Source: Fibrobacterota bacterium
Lineage (GTDB): Bacteria; Fibrobacterota; Fibrobacteria; UBA11236
Direction: 5' to 3'
Assembly: GCA_028287465.1 (NCBI GenBank)
Contig: JAQBPO010000006.1
Location: 62,001 to 126,000 of the forward strand
Length of the DNA: 64,000 bases
A program made the translations under genes and the position numbers. Of this stretch, positions 45,920-54,969 are shown one piece after another. The notes under the pieces were generated by a model, which searched no databases, had not been told where the DNA came from, and was given only the letters and a program-made list of their open reading frames with translations. The first letter of the stretch is position 1, and each line of letters begins with the position of its first letter.

Positions 45920-45945
45920 CTTATGGACCCGCGCCGACCCGCCGA

Positions 45946-46224
45946 TTAAAGGGCCAGGTCCTCCTTATGTCGGGCATGGAACCTGCGGCGCATGACTTCG
46001 CTGGCCACCAGCACGGCCAAGGCCGCCGCCAGGATCATGTTGTACCGGCCCGCCAAGGCTTCCGGAAGCAGGGAGGGAATGAGATCGCCGCCATAGCCGT
46101 CGGTAAGCATGGGCTGGAAGCGATTGATGACGGCGAAAACCGGGAAGACTCCCAAGAGCGCATTGAGCCTCGCCCAACGCTTATGGACACGCTTTAGGCG
46201 CATTACTTCATCGAGACCGTGCAT
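45946..46224 (-). CDS. Small membrane protein of unknown function
   Basis: 92 residues. A basic N-terminus (RLKRVHKRWARL), then two hydrophobic segments (about residues 22-38 and 60-75) and a basic C-terminal tail. No family is recognised. The ribosome site is weak at both candidate starts (ATG at 46224 and the one 7 codons in). It faces the acyl-CoA dehydrogenase terminator. Real-gene status is likely but not certain. Confidence 0.5.
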   Translation of the reverse strand: MHGLDEVMRLKRVHKRWARLNALLGVFPVFAVINRFQPMLTDGYGGDLIPSLLPEALAGRYNMILAAALAVLVASEVMRRRFHARHKEDLAL

Positions 46225-46294
46225 GGCTTAAACATAATCGGATCCGGGCTCCGGACCCAGGTGCGGATGCCGGCCATGTGTTATCTTTAAGGGA

Positions 46295-47983
46295 ATGCCT
46301 TTCCCTTCGCCGCGGGCCCGTGGGCTCTGGTTCTTGGTTCTGACGCTTCAGGCCGCCGTATGGCTCGGACCCGCCTTCGCGACTCCCGTCGACGTTTCCC
46401 ATCCGGTCTACCCTTTCCTGCGACGCCTGGAAATCGAGGGTAAAGTTGCTCCCGGCCATCTGGGCTCCCTGCCCATCCCCAGGTCGGAGGTCATCTCCCT
46501 GTTACAGGAGGCCCAAGCGCGCGCGGACGCGATGCCGGCCTGGCAGCTCGCGAGGCTCGCCTCCTTCCGCGAGGAATTCGGCCTGATCGAGAGCCGCGAC
46601 GGCCGCTACCATCCACTGGGGTACCGGGACTCCACCGTCCGGTTCACCGTTCACGGGGAATCGTTCAACGGCGGGTATGTCCACGATTCCATTCCCAGGG
46701 CGCAGACCCATGGTTTCGGATTCGTCTCGGCTTCGTTGGAAGGCTCCTACCGGGAAAGGCTCCAGTTCCTCTCCTGGGTCGGGAGCGGGCAGGAACGATC
46801 CCTGCATCCCCGCCTGACCGAAAATTACAATCCAACCCGAGGGCTGCCTTACAATACGGATCGTACCGGAAAGACAGGCAAGCTCCGGACCGCCGGGACC
46901 TTCGACGCCTTCCGGACCGTCGTGGGATACGAGGAACCGAACCTGCGGCTGGAGTTCGGCAGCGATTGGAACCAGTGGGGACCGGGCATCTGGCAGCATG
47001 TTCTCCTTTCGCAGCAACCCTGGTTCTGGGTCCAGGATTCCCTTCCCCCTAGCGACTCGGCGGACTTCCACGGCATCCCGTTCCAAGGTTCGCATCGCCG
47101 GGGTTTCCGCCGGCCCGGGGAGGCGGCGCCGATGACCCAGATCCGTTTGGCCTTCCGCGCCGGTCGGTTCAATTACACCAAGGTGCTGGCGGAACGGACC
47201 GGGCTCGGTAAGGACTCGGTCGCCCACCTCGTCGCCCATCGCCTGGAATTCCGGCCTTGGGATTTCCTTGGAATCGGCATGCAGGAAATGGCGGTGACGG
47301 CGGGCCGGCCTTTGGATTGGACCTATGCGATTCCCTTCATCCCCATCAAGTACGCCGAGCACCAGTTGGGGGATCGCGACAATAGCGCCGTGGGCGTGGA
47401 CGCGGAAGTCCTATTGCACGGGATCCGCATGTTCGGGGAATTGCTCGTGGACGATTGGAGCGGGTGGGACCTGGATTTCTGGGGAGACAAATACGCCTAT
47501 ACCCTGGGCGCGGAGGGCGTGGGCTTTCCGTTCGCCGCCTCCAGGTTGCAGGCCGAATTCGCCCACGTGGAACCCTGGGTCTTCACCCACCGGCTTCCCG
47601 ATCACCAGATGCAGAGCTTCGGCGCGCTCCTGGGCAGCGGAATCCCCGCCAACTCCCATGCCCTGCGCCTGGCCTGGGAACACGCGGTCCGCTTCGACCT
47701 GGACCTTCGCCTCGAATACGCCTTTATGCAGAGGGATGCGGTTTCCCGCGGCGGCTCCCCGTTCGACGTGCATGACAATGCGATCGATGGGACCAAGAAG
47801 GAATTCCTCGCCGGCGCCATCGAAACGCGCAATGCGGTCCAGGCCGCGGGGACCTGGCGTTGGCGGCGGTTCCTCGAGTTCCACGGGGCCGTGGGCTATC
47901 TCTCCGTCGATGATTGGAAAAGCCGCCCCGGTGCCAGCCTGTCCGCGCCGACCTTCGCGGGCGAGCTCACCCTCAGGTACTGA
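46295..47983 (+). CDS. Wzi-like outer-membrane beta-barrel protein
   Basis: 562 residues. A signal peptide (residues 1-29, ending PAFATP) is followed by an N-terminal helical part (FLRRLEIEGKV, then EVISLLQEAQA) and a long beta-rich region (VGYEEPNLRLEFGSDWNQWGPG, YTLGAEGVGFPF) ending in the aromatic terminal TLRY of outer-membrane barrels. FGSDWNQWGPG is the block typical of the Wzi capsule-attachment family. It likely anchors surface polysaccharide. No capsule synthesis cluster is directly beside it. Confidence 0.75.
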   Translation: MPFPSPRARGLWFLVLTLQAAVWLGPAFATPVDVSHPVYPFLRRLEIEGKVAPGHLGSLPIPRSEVISLLQEAQARADAMPAWQLARLASFREEFGLIESRDGRYHPLGYRDSTVRFTVHGESFNGGYVHDSIPRAQTHGFGFVSASLEGSYRERLQFLSWVGSGQERSLHPRLTENYNPTRGLPYNTDRTGKTGKLRTAGTFDAFRTVVGYEEPNLRLEFGSDWNQWGPGIWQHVLLSQQPWFWVQDSLPPSDSADFHGIPFQGSHRRGFRRPGEAAPMTQIRLAFRAGRFNYTKVLAERTGLGKDSVAHLVAHRLEFRPWDFLGIGMQEMAVTAGRPLDWTYAIPFIPIKYAEHQLGDRDNSAVGVDAEVLLHGIRMFGELLVDDWSGWDLDFWGDKYAYTLGAEGVGFPFAASRLQAEFAHVEPWVFTHRLPDHQMQSFGALLGSGIPANSHALRLAWEHAVRFDLDLRLEYAFMQRDAVSRGGSPFDVHDNAIDGTKKEFLAGAIETRNAVQAAGTWRWRRFLEFHGAVGYLSVDDWKSRPGASLSAPTFAGELTLRY

Positions 47984-48008
47984 GCTCCACCAGCCTGTCC
48001 CGCGCCGT

Positions 48009-49448
48009 TCAGGCTTTCTGCCCTTCCCAATCGGACAGCACGGTCCCCAGGTAAAGGGGGGGATGCTGCTTGCCCGAGGAATACAATATGCCCAGGGTAT
48101 GCTTGATTTCATCCCAGGAGTTCAGGGACCTCAGGTTGCCCGTACCCTTGGGATCCAGGCGCAGGAGGAGATGGTGGATGCCGTTCAAGTCCACTTCTTC
48201 CAGGGGTTTCCGGGGAGCGTATACTGGACCCGTTTTGATGGTCCGCTTCGCCAGGATCCCCAGGTCCACCAAGGGAGCGGCAAGGCGCTGCACCGATGCC
48301 GAATCGTCCCATAATTCCCCCGAGAGGACCGCGAGGGGAACCACGCGCCGGCCATGCATGGTCTTCGATCCCGATAGGGCGTAAATGGCCTTGAGTACGT
48401 CCAGGACATCCTTCTCCATCCGACGGAACTCTTCGGAGTCCCCGGGCACCTCCGAAGTCTTCTCGCGGGAATGGTAAAGGCGTTGGTACATGAAGGCCAC
48501 CGCCGCCCCATAGAGGATGATCACCCAGAACAGGTAGATCATCAACAGCACCGCGGGGAAAATCGCCAGGGAACCGTAGATGAAATTGTTCCGGGAAAGG
48601 ATCAGGCCCGGGGCCAGGAGCACCACCCGGCTCAACAGATAGATGGATCCGGTACAGATGGTGGACGCCAGCAGGGCCGGAAAGAGCCTGACCCGGGTAT
48701 TGGGGATGATATAGAACAACAGCCCCAAGGCCAGCCAGAGGAAGCCGAATACCGCGACCGTGCTCAGGACCACCACCGTTTCCTGCACCAGGCCGTGGAT
48801 CCGCACCCCGGAAAACTTCGTGTCCAGGAAGGCCCGGTACCGCAACAGGATATTGCCGGCCGCGAGCAAGAGCAGGATCAGCATGACCAGGAACGGCGTA
48901 TAATCCTTGATCGCCCGCCACCAATTGCGATCTTTGCGGATATCCCAGATATGGTCGAAGGCGAGTTCGATATTGTTCATGGACAGGAAGAAGGCGAACA
49001 GCAGCCCCAGGCTGCCCACCAGCCCGAGCTTCTGGAAATCCACCCGTTGCGCGTATTCGATGACCCCCAGGACCGGATCCAGGTTCAAATCCAGGTTCAT
49101 GGAATCGGCCATGTAGATGACCAGGCGCGAGAGGAGGTCCAGGTATCCGAACCGGCCGGCCACGGAAGAAAGGATGACCGCGAAGGGCACGAATGATAGA
49201 ATGGAGGTATAGGTCAGGGCGCTGGCACGGACGGGAATCTGGTTGACGGGGAAACTCATCCCGGCCAGGACCAGTACCCGGACCAGGCGCGCGGCGAATT
49301 GGCGGGTCCAGCGGATGTCCTTGGCCATCCCCACCCGGTGCAGGATCGAAAGTGCGGAAAGTCCCTTGGCGATAAGGGCCCGGAGCAGGAGGTTCAACCG
49401 CCCGCCGAGACCAAGGAAGGTCCGATGTTTATTATCTTTTCCGGCCAA
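48009..49448 (-). CDS. YihY/BrkB-family membrane protein with C-terminal extension
   Basis: 479 residues; TTG start at 49448, or an ATG at about residue 41 preceded by GGTGGGG. Six membrane helices in the YihY pattern: ASALTYTSILSFVPFAVILSS, then later FPAVLLMIYLFWVIILYGAAV. The C-terminal about 150 residues are cytoplasmic and look like a winged-helix or small-molecule domain (KDVLDVLKAIYALSG, LVDLGILAKRTI), longer than E. coli YihY. Function unknown; the old name RNase BN is not supported. Confidence 0.85.
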   Translation of the reverse strand: MAGKDNKHRTFLGLGGRLNLLLRALIAKGLSALSILHRVGMAKDIRWTRQFAARLVRVLVLAGMSFPVNQIPVRASALTYTSILSFVPFAVILSSVAGRFGYLDLLSRLVIYMADSMNLDLNLDPVLGVIEYAQRVDFQKLGLVGSLGLLFAFFLSMNNIELAFDHIWDIRKDRNWWRAIKDYTPFLVMLILLLLAAGNILLRYRAFLDTKFSGVRIHGLVQETVVVLSTVAVFGFLWLALGLLFYIIPNTRVRLFPALLASTICTGSIYLLSRVVLLAPGLILSRNNFIYGSLAIFPAVLLMIYLFWVIILYGAAVAFMYQRLYHSREKTSEVPGDSEEFRRMEKDVLDVLKAIYALSGSKTMHGRRVVPLAVLSGELWDDSASVQRLAAPLVDLGILAKRTIKTGPVYAPRKPLEEVDLNGIHHLLLRLDPKGTGNLRSLNSWDEIKHTLGILYSSGKQHPPLYLGTVLSDWEGQKA

Positions 49449-49519
49449 AATCTACCCAATCCGCCAGGTTGGAATCCCCCCGGACAGACGCGGGGACCCG
49501 CCCTGTGAAAATAGTCAAA

Positions 49520-50875
49520 ATGCGCTCTCTGAAACGTCCGACACTACTGTTATCCCTTACGCTCCTGACGACCTTTTCCATGGCGCGCGCGGAATCGACC
49601 CTCGGCGATAAGGCGGCTTTATCGGAAAAAGCCCTCGCCGCGGAACCCGCTTCGGCGGACCCTGGAGGGGACCCGGCCGGCGGCTACTACCTCTATCGCG
49701 AGCTTACCCAGGAACAAAGCGACCTGGCCCACCAAGCCCTAAGCCAGGCCTATTCCGCCAACCTCAAACGCTCGCGCAAATCCATCGCCTCCTTGCGGGC
49801 GATGGAATCGGCGCAACATCTCCCCCCTCTCAGCTATCTCCTTACCGTGGCGGTGGACGTCATGCGCTACCAGAACGGCGACTACGAGGACGAGGAGGAG
49901 GAGAAAAGCCTGCTCAAATCCATCGACGACGCATCCGAACAGGGAAGTTACCTCTGCAAACAGGCGCTCGATAAGGAGCCGAACCATCCCACCTACCTGT
50001 TGATCCTCGGCGGCATCCATGGTTTTTCCGCCACCCTCAAGATCCACGGAAATCCCAGCCAGGCCATGGGCGACGGATTCCAGGCCCTCAAGCTGCTGGA
50101 ACGAGCCCGCGGCCAGGACGCCCGCATCAAGGACAGCTATATGGGAACGGGCATCTTCAATTGCACGGCCGCCAACGCCCCCCTGTTCGTGCGCGCCACC
50201 CTCAAAATCATCGGCCGAAGCGTAACCATGAAGACGGGCCTGGAAGCCTTGCGCGTGAGCGCTTACAAAGGCCAATACACCTCCGTTTCCAGCCAGCTCT
50301 TCCTGATCCAATTCCTCACGCCCTACGACCAGGAACTCGCCCGGGAAAAGCGGGAGATCTTCCATTCCCTGGAAACCTCCTACCCGCGCAATCCCTACTA
50401 CACCTTCCTCAAGAACGATGAATCCCTCTGTTTCTATCCGGACAGCTTCTACAGCCACGCTTCGCGCACGGCCCTCGCATCGCGGATCGCCGCTTTCTCC
50501 GCCTCCGATTTCCCGAGCCGGCGTTTCGCGAACCTGGTCCGGTACCAGTATACCCTGCTCGATCCGAGCCCGGAAAAGCGCTATGCCCCGGATACGGCGT
50601 TCCAATTCCGTGAATTCGATTTCTATCCCGGCTTCATCGAGGCCTTGCGCTTCAAGCGTTTGGTCGAGGACACCCTCGGCGTGGATGAGAAGCCGCCCAA
50701 GACGGCCGTGGCCGCGCTCAAGGCGATGGCCGAAGACTGCATCGAATCGATCAGCGATTCCCAGATGAATCCCACGCGCCGCCGCTATTACCTATGGCAC
50801 GTGACGGACGCCTTGCGCTGGTCTTCGAAGACCGGCCGAGCCGTTCCCTCCGGATCCTCCACTACGTCCCGCTGA
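49520..50875 (+). CDS. Exported TPR-like protein of unknown function
   Basis: About 451 residues from the ATG at 49520 (a GTG at 49505 is possible). Signal peptide MRSLKRPTLLLSLTLLTTF, cleaved after MARA. The mature chain is helical: QSDLAHQALSQAYSANLKRS, YLCKQALDKEPNHPTYLLILGG and similar, suggesting a TPR-like solenoid, with conserved aromatic patches (YPRNPYYTFLKNDES). No membrane segment elsewhere. It is divergent from the YihY gene. Confidence 0.7.
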   Translation: MRSLKRPTLLLSLTLLTTFSMARAESTLGDKAALSEKALAAEPASADPGGDPAGGYYLYRELTQEQSDLAHQALSQAYSANLKRSRKSIASLRAMESAQHLPPLSYLLTVAVDVMRYQNGDYEDEEEEKSLLKSIDDASEQGSYLCKQALDKEPNHPTYLLILGGIHGFSATLKIHGNPSQAMGDGFQALKLLERARGQDARIKDSYMGTGIFNCTAANAPLFVRATLKIIGRSVTMKTGLEALRVSAYKGQYTSVSSQLFLIQFLTPYDQELAREKREIFHSLETSYPRNPYYTFLKNDESLCFYPDSFYSHASRTALASRIAAFSASDFPSRRFANLVRYQYTLLDPSPEKRYAPDTAFQFREFDFYPGFIEALRFKRLVEDTLGVDEKPPKTAVAALKAMAEDCIESISDSQMNPTRRRYYLWHVTDALRWSSKTGRAVPSGSSTTSR

Positions 50876-50897
50876 CGCCCCGGGCGTAACCCGTTTT
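50875..50897 (+). terminator. Weak possible terminator
   Basis: A short inverted repeat (ACGCC / GGCGT around CCG) is followed within a few bases by seven T residues, right after the TPR-like gene. Confidence 0.4.
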
Positions 50898-51247
50898 TTT
50901 CCGCTCCCGCGGCGGATTCTGCGTAAGTTCAGGGGAAACCGCCCATTCCACCGCAAAACCGTAATAAGGTCGCGACCGCCGTCCACCGCCAGGGCCTGGG
51001 CGGAAATAGTTTATCCGCATGAACCAGGATGGACGCCTAAGCGAATCCCTCCGGAACGGGGCTTGGAGACCGGAACCGGCCCCTTCCGGATCCGTTCCGA
51101 TGGGTTCCGCGCTCGGTCGGCGGAAGTTACCGCGGCTTCCGCAGACCGGTCCGCTTGGGATACGCCCGGAGTTGAGGACGAGAGGGCGTATTTCCAAGCG
51201 GACATCCAATTACGGGCAAATATCCCGTATTCCGGTATCGAAAGGCT
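50876..51247. other. Intergenic region, 372 bases, no gene found
   Basis: Between two convergent genes. Apart from the weak terminator at its left end I see no convincing gene, promoter or repeat; short open frames here lack ribosome sites and recognisable sequence. Confidence 0.5.
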
Positions 51248-51736
51248 TTAGCGTACCCGGGCTTTGGCGAAGGCCAGGAAGGCGCCCTTGGCCTCAACGT
51301 CCATGAAAGCGCGATCCGGGATGATGAATCCGTTCTGGTTCCGGCCCGTGATGAAAATGTAGCCGGGTTCTTCCTGCACGGAAACGATCCGGGCCCATCG
51401 CATCTCTCCCGATTGCCTGCCGATCCGGGTCTTGATCCCCTGCTCGTCGATGCGCAGGATGCGTTCCCGCGGTTTATGCATCAGCAGGGGGAAGACGGCC
51501 ATGCATGCCAGGGCCCCCACGCCGTAGGCAAGGGCGATCAGGATGGGCTTGGCCTCAAACCCACCGGCTCCGGAATGGGAACCGTGGAAGGTGAATACGA
51601 TCACGGCGAAGATGATCGCATGGTACATCCACAACTTGTGCTTCCACCTTTTAAGGTACCAGCGGAAAATCTCCCGCTTTGTCGTCGAGTACCTGATTTC
51701 CATGGCGGACTGCGCGGTAAGGTTTTCTTTTTGCAT
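51248..51736 (-). CDS. YcxB-like membrane protein
   Basis: 162 residues. Two membrane helices (about residues 38-52 and 64-85) and a C-terminal beta-rich domain (RILRIDEQGIKTRIG, FIIPDRAFMD) in the pattern of YcxB-like proteins of unknown function. The ATG follows the RarA-fusion stop codon directly (TGAATG), so the two are translated from one message. Confidence 0.65.
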   Translation of the reverse strand: MQKENLTAQSAMEIRYSTTKREIFRWYLKRWKHKLWMYHAIIFAVIVFTFHGSHSGAGGFEAKPILIALAYGVGALACMAVFPLLMHKPRERILRIDEQGIKTRIGRQSGEMRWARIVSVQEEPGYIFITGRNQNGFIIPDRAFMDVEAKGAFLAFAKARVR

Positions 51737-54001
51737 TCAGGCCAATCCCAGAACGAGGAAGTCGTAACTTTGGCGCCAATCGATCCCGGGCCCGGCGAAG
51801 ACGTCCATCAGGACCCCTTCCAGGATTGAACGTTCGCGTACCGAAAGCTCCGAAGCCAGTTTGGCCAGGAGGGAATCCGGCCGCCCCGCGGCTTCGGGCG
51901 CGAACCATTTCCGGATCTGGGCCGGGGAGAAATGCTTTTTCGCGGAGAAGTCCCGCGGCGTCAGGACCGCGCTTTGGACAAGGCCGCTCAATGCCGCTTG
52001 CGTCGTTTCCAATGGGGATGGCGGAAGGGCCGCGCGCCATTCGCGTTCCAGGCGTTCCACCTTGTCGGCGAGGTCCTCCGGGACGCGCCCGGCAGGCAGA
52101 AGTTCACGGAACCCCTGGGACCGGCTCGGGTTCGCTTCCGCCCAGATCAGCCGACCGCCTTGGGCCGCGAAGGGGATGAGGTCGCGAACCAGGGCGACGG
52201 GGTCCGCGATCAGGCGCAACAGATCCATGCCGACCATGGCATCGAAGCGAGGCCGCTCGGCGCGCGAACCCAATTCCCCGGGGAGGGAATCCAGGGAAGC
52301 CGTGAGCAATTCGGGCCGGGCCAGGGTTTCCAGATGACGCGCCCATTCCTCCATGGCCTGGCGTTTCGCAGCATCGTCGCAACGGGACCAGACTCCGCCG
52401 GCCGGGGCGATGCGGCAGGCCTCCCAGGTCAGGAATCCCGTGCCGCCGCTCAGGTCCAGCATCAGGCTGTCGCGCTTGGCCCGCGCGAGCCGGAAGATCT
52501 CCTCCCTGGCCCTCTTCAGGATCTCGCCGCTTTGGCTGGCCGCCCGCTCCAACCATGAGGAACCGGCCTTGACTCCGCGCGCCTTCGAAGCTCCGCCCCA
52601 TCCCCCGCCGCCCTCCAGATCGCGCCGGTCCTGGTCCGCGGCCTCCAACTGGGCTTCGCGATTGCGCGCCACCCGCTCCCGGATGGTGGCCTCGTAGCCT
52701 GAATCGGTCGGTTGGTAGAAGACCTTTCCCTGCAACGATCCGGGAAGGTACTGCTGGGCCACCCAGTGGTCGCGATACGCGTGGGGATAGAGGTAGCCCT
52801 TACCGTGCCCCATGTCCTCGCCGTCCCGGCTGGCATCCTTCAGGTGATCGGGAACCTCATCCTTCTGCTCGCTCTTCACGGATTCCAGGGCATCGTAATA
52901 CGCCATGGTGGTATTGCTCTTGGGGGCGGAGGCCAGGTACAGGCAGGCCTGGGCCAGGTGGAACTGCCCTTCCGGCAGGCCCACGTAATCGAACGCGGCC
53001 GCGGCCGCGGATACGACGCCCAGGGCCTGGGGGTCCGCGAGGCCGACGTCCTCGGAAGCGAGGATCAGCATCCGGCGGAAGATGAACCGCGGATCCTCTC
53101 CCGCGTACACCATCTTGGAAAGCCAGTAGAGCGAGGCGTCCGCGTCCGACCCGCGCACGGATTTGATGAAGGCGGAAATGGTATCGTAATGGGAATCCCC
53201 GTCCTTGTCGTAAAGGACCGCGCGCCTCTGGATGCTCTCCTCCGCCACCTCCAGGTTTACGCGCGCTACGCCGTCCTCCCCGGGCATGGTGGTCTCCACG
53301 GCCAGCTCCAAGGCGTTGAGCGCGCTGCGGGCGTCACCGGAGGCCACGCGCACGATATGCTCCAGGGCTTCCGGATCCATTTCCACGCGCTTGTTCCCGT
53401 ACCCGCGTTCCGGATCCGCCAAAGCCGCCAGGATCACGGCGCGGACATGTTCTTCGCCCAAGGGCTTGAGTTGGAAGATCCGGGACCGGGACACGAGGGC
53501 CTTGTTCACTTCGAAGTAGGGATTCTCCGTGGTCGCGCCGATCAAGGTCAGGGTGCCGTTCTCGACGTGGGGCAGCAAAGCGTCCTGTTGGGATTTGTTG
53601 AAGCGATGCACCTCGTCGACGAACAGGATGGTCTTCTGGTTGTATTCCTTGCGGACCGAACGCGCTATCTCGATGGACTCGCGGATGTCCTTCACCCCGG
53701 CCAGGACGGCATTGATGGCCAGGAAGCGGGCCCGGGTGGTATTGGCGATGATCTGGGCCAGGGTGGTCTTTCCCGTTCCGGGAGGACCGTACAGGATGAT
53801 GGAACTGAGCTGGTCCGCCTGGATTGCGCGGCGCAGGAGCCTACCCGGCCCGATGATATGCTCCTGGCCGATGAATTCGTCCAGGGTGCGCGGCCGCATC
53901 CGCGCGGCGAGGGGAGAATCCTTGCGCGCCTGCACTTCGGCGGGCGTTCCGGCCGCGGCCTCGCCCTCGACGCTGAACATGTCCTCTTCCCCGCGCTTCA
54001 T
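51737..54001 (-). CDS. rarA: RarA (MgsA) ATPase fused to a methyltransferase-like domain
   Basis: 754 residues; the start is ATG at 54001 or, with a better ribosome site, the ATG at 53980. Residues 35-460 are a full clamp-loader-like AAA+ ATPase: Walker A YGPPGTGKTTLAQIIAN, Walker B ILFVDEVHRFNKSQQDALL, sensor 1 IGATTENPYFEVNKALVSR and the RarA C-terminal GHGKGYLYPHAYRDHWVAQ. Residues 500-754 add a domain with a Rossmann-like LMLDLSGGTGFLTWEACR and MVGMDLLRLIADPVALV, looking like a SAM methyltransferase. A related fusion is known from annotated cyanobacterial proteins. RarA acts at stalled replication forks. Confidence 0.85.
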   Translation of the reverse strand: MKRGEEDMFSVEGEAAAGTPAEVQARKDSPLAARMRPRTLDEFIGQEHIIGPGRLLRRAIQADQLSSIILYGPPGTGKTTLAQIIANTTRARFLAINAVLAGVKDIRESIEIARSVRKEYNQKTILFVDEVHRFNKSQQDALLPHVENGTLTLIGATTENPYFEVNKALVSRSRIFQLKPLGEEHVRAVILAALADPERGYGNKRVEMDPEALEHIVRVASGDARSALNALELAVETTMPGEDGVARVNLEVAEESIQRRAVLYDKDGDSHYDTISAFIKSVRGSDADASLYWLSKMVYAGEDPRFIFRRMLILASEDVGLADPQALGVVSAAAAAFDYVGLPEGQFHLAQACLYLASAPKSNTTMAYYDALESVKSEQKDEVPDHLKDASRDGEDMGHGKGYLYPHAYRDHWVAQQYLPGSLQGKVFYQPTDSGYEATIRERVARNREAQLEAADQDRRDLEGGGGWGGASKARGVKAGSSWLERAASQSGEILKRAREEIFRLARAKRDSLMLDLSGGTGFLTWEACRIAPAGGVWSRCDDAAKRQAMEEWARHLETLARPELLTASLDSLPGELGSRAERPRFDAMVGMDLLRLIADPVALVRDLIPFAAQGGRLIWAEANPSRSQGFRELLPAGRVPEDLADKVERLEREWRAALPPSPLETTQAALSGLVQSAVLTPRDFSAKKHFSPAQIRKWFAPEAAGRPDSLLAKLASELSVRERSILEGVLMDVFAGPGIDWRQSYDFLVLGLA

Positions 54002-54125
54002 CGGGGTAAAAATAGCTATTCAGGGTCCGATCGTCGAAAATACGGGGCCCGCGCGGAAGTCCTTCCGGAACGGGCAAGGAGGCCCGGGATGGGAGCCGTA
54101 CCGGCGATCTTGGTATATTTCGGCC

Positions 54126-54680
54126 ATGACGAAACCCCGGTCCAAATACGCCCTTGCAGCGATCCTGGCCGTAGCAAGCCTGTTACTCCCGTACCCCGGA
54201 TCCGCCCAGGCCCCGTCCCGCACCGAAAAGCTGGAGAGCCGTTTGCGCGTGGCCATCCTCAAGGCCACCAAGGATCTCACGGTCCCGATCATCAAAGCGG
54301 AAGCCCTGAAAGCGATCATCGACGACACCAACCTGATCCTGATCGACGTTCGCAAGCCGCGCGAGCAGGAGGTCTCGATGCTGCCGCATGCGATCTCCAC
54401 CGCGCTCTTTTCGGCCACCTACCGTCACGGGATCCCCAAGGAGAAACGCCTGGTGGTCTATTGCACCATCGGCTACCGCAGCGGGAAATACGCGGAGGAG
54501 TTGGCGAAACAAGGGGTGAAGGCCGAGAACCTGGAGGGCGGGGTGCTGGCCTGGAGCTTCGCCGGCGGGAAGTTCTTCACCTGGAATTCCGTCCACGAAC
54601 TGGTCGAGACCAACCGGATCCACGTTTACGATCCGGAATGGAACATCGTGCATCCGGATTATATCGGGATTGTGCAGTAA
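54126..54680 (+). CDS. Exported single-domain rhodanese
   Basis: 184 residues from the ATG at 54126; the longer open frame on this strand lies opposite the RarA gene and is spurious. Signal peptide with AAILAVASLLLPYPGSAQA. The rhodanese core has LILIDVRKPREQEVSMLPHA and the active Cys113 in VVYCTIGYRSG. The GNE-type loop is intact, so a sulfur or persulfide acceptor function in the periplasm is plausible. It is divergent from the RarA gene. Confidence 0.85.
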   Translation: MTKPRSKYALAAILAVASLLLPYPGSAQAPSRTEKLESRLRVAILKATKDLTVPIIKAEALKAIIDDTNLILIDVRKPREQEVSMLPHAISTALFSATYRHGIPKEKRLVVYCTIGYRSGKYAEELAKQGVKAENLEGGVLAWSFAGGKFFTWNSVHELVETNRIHVYDPEWNIVHPDYIGIVQ

Positions 54681-54780
54681 GGGGGGAGGCGGGGCGATGG
54701 GAAAAGCGAGGTAGCCGCGGGGCCGGAAGAAGCGTGGGGGTATCTCCAGACCTTGTCCGCGACTACCTCTAAGTCATCGG

Positions 54781-54860
54781 CCGGCTCCGCAAGCGGCGCC
54801 GGTCAGGGGATTCGAACCGATGAATCCCTCGTCGCGTCACCCAATCTAACCAAGTGAACC
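54781..54860 (-). other. Degenerate tRNA-like sequence with an adjacent hairpin
   Basis: On the minus strand GGTTCGAATCCCC is a perfect T-loop plus 3' T-stem of a tRNA, and a D-arm-like TTGGTTAGATTGGG lies about 40 bases before it. The T-stem does not pair, the anticodon stem is not found and the acceptor strands do not match, so it is not a functional tRNA. A 22-base hairpin (CCGGC, CCGC / GCGG, GCCGG) abuts it at 54781-54802. It may be a decayed tRNA or an attachment-site remnant. Confidence 0.3.
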
Positions 54861-54969
54861 TCGCAGGTTCGGTCCGATTTCGATCCGTTTTGGGGCCAAA
54901 TCCGCCCCAAGTGAAATCCGGGGGGATGAGCCGGAAAGAGCGGTGGAAGCGTAGGGAAAGAGCGGGCGG

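Noticed and set aside
51063-51251. 62-residue open frame in the largest intergenic gap
   Set aside because: TTG start without a ribosome site, no recognisable sequence, and it runs into the neighbouring gene's end.
52712-54772. 686-residue open frame on the plus strand opposite the RarA fusion
   Set aside because: Composition is that of an antisense shadow. Only the rhodanese from 54126, in another frame, is real in that area.
54781-54860. Functional tRNA on the minus strand
   Set aside because: The T-loop is good but T-stem, anticodon stem and acceptor strands do not pair.
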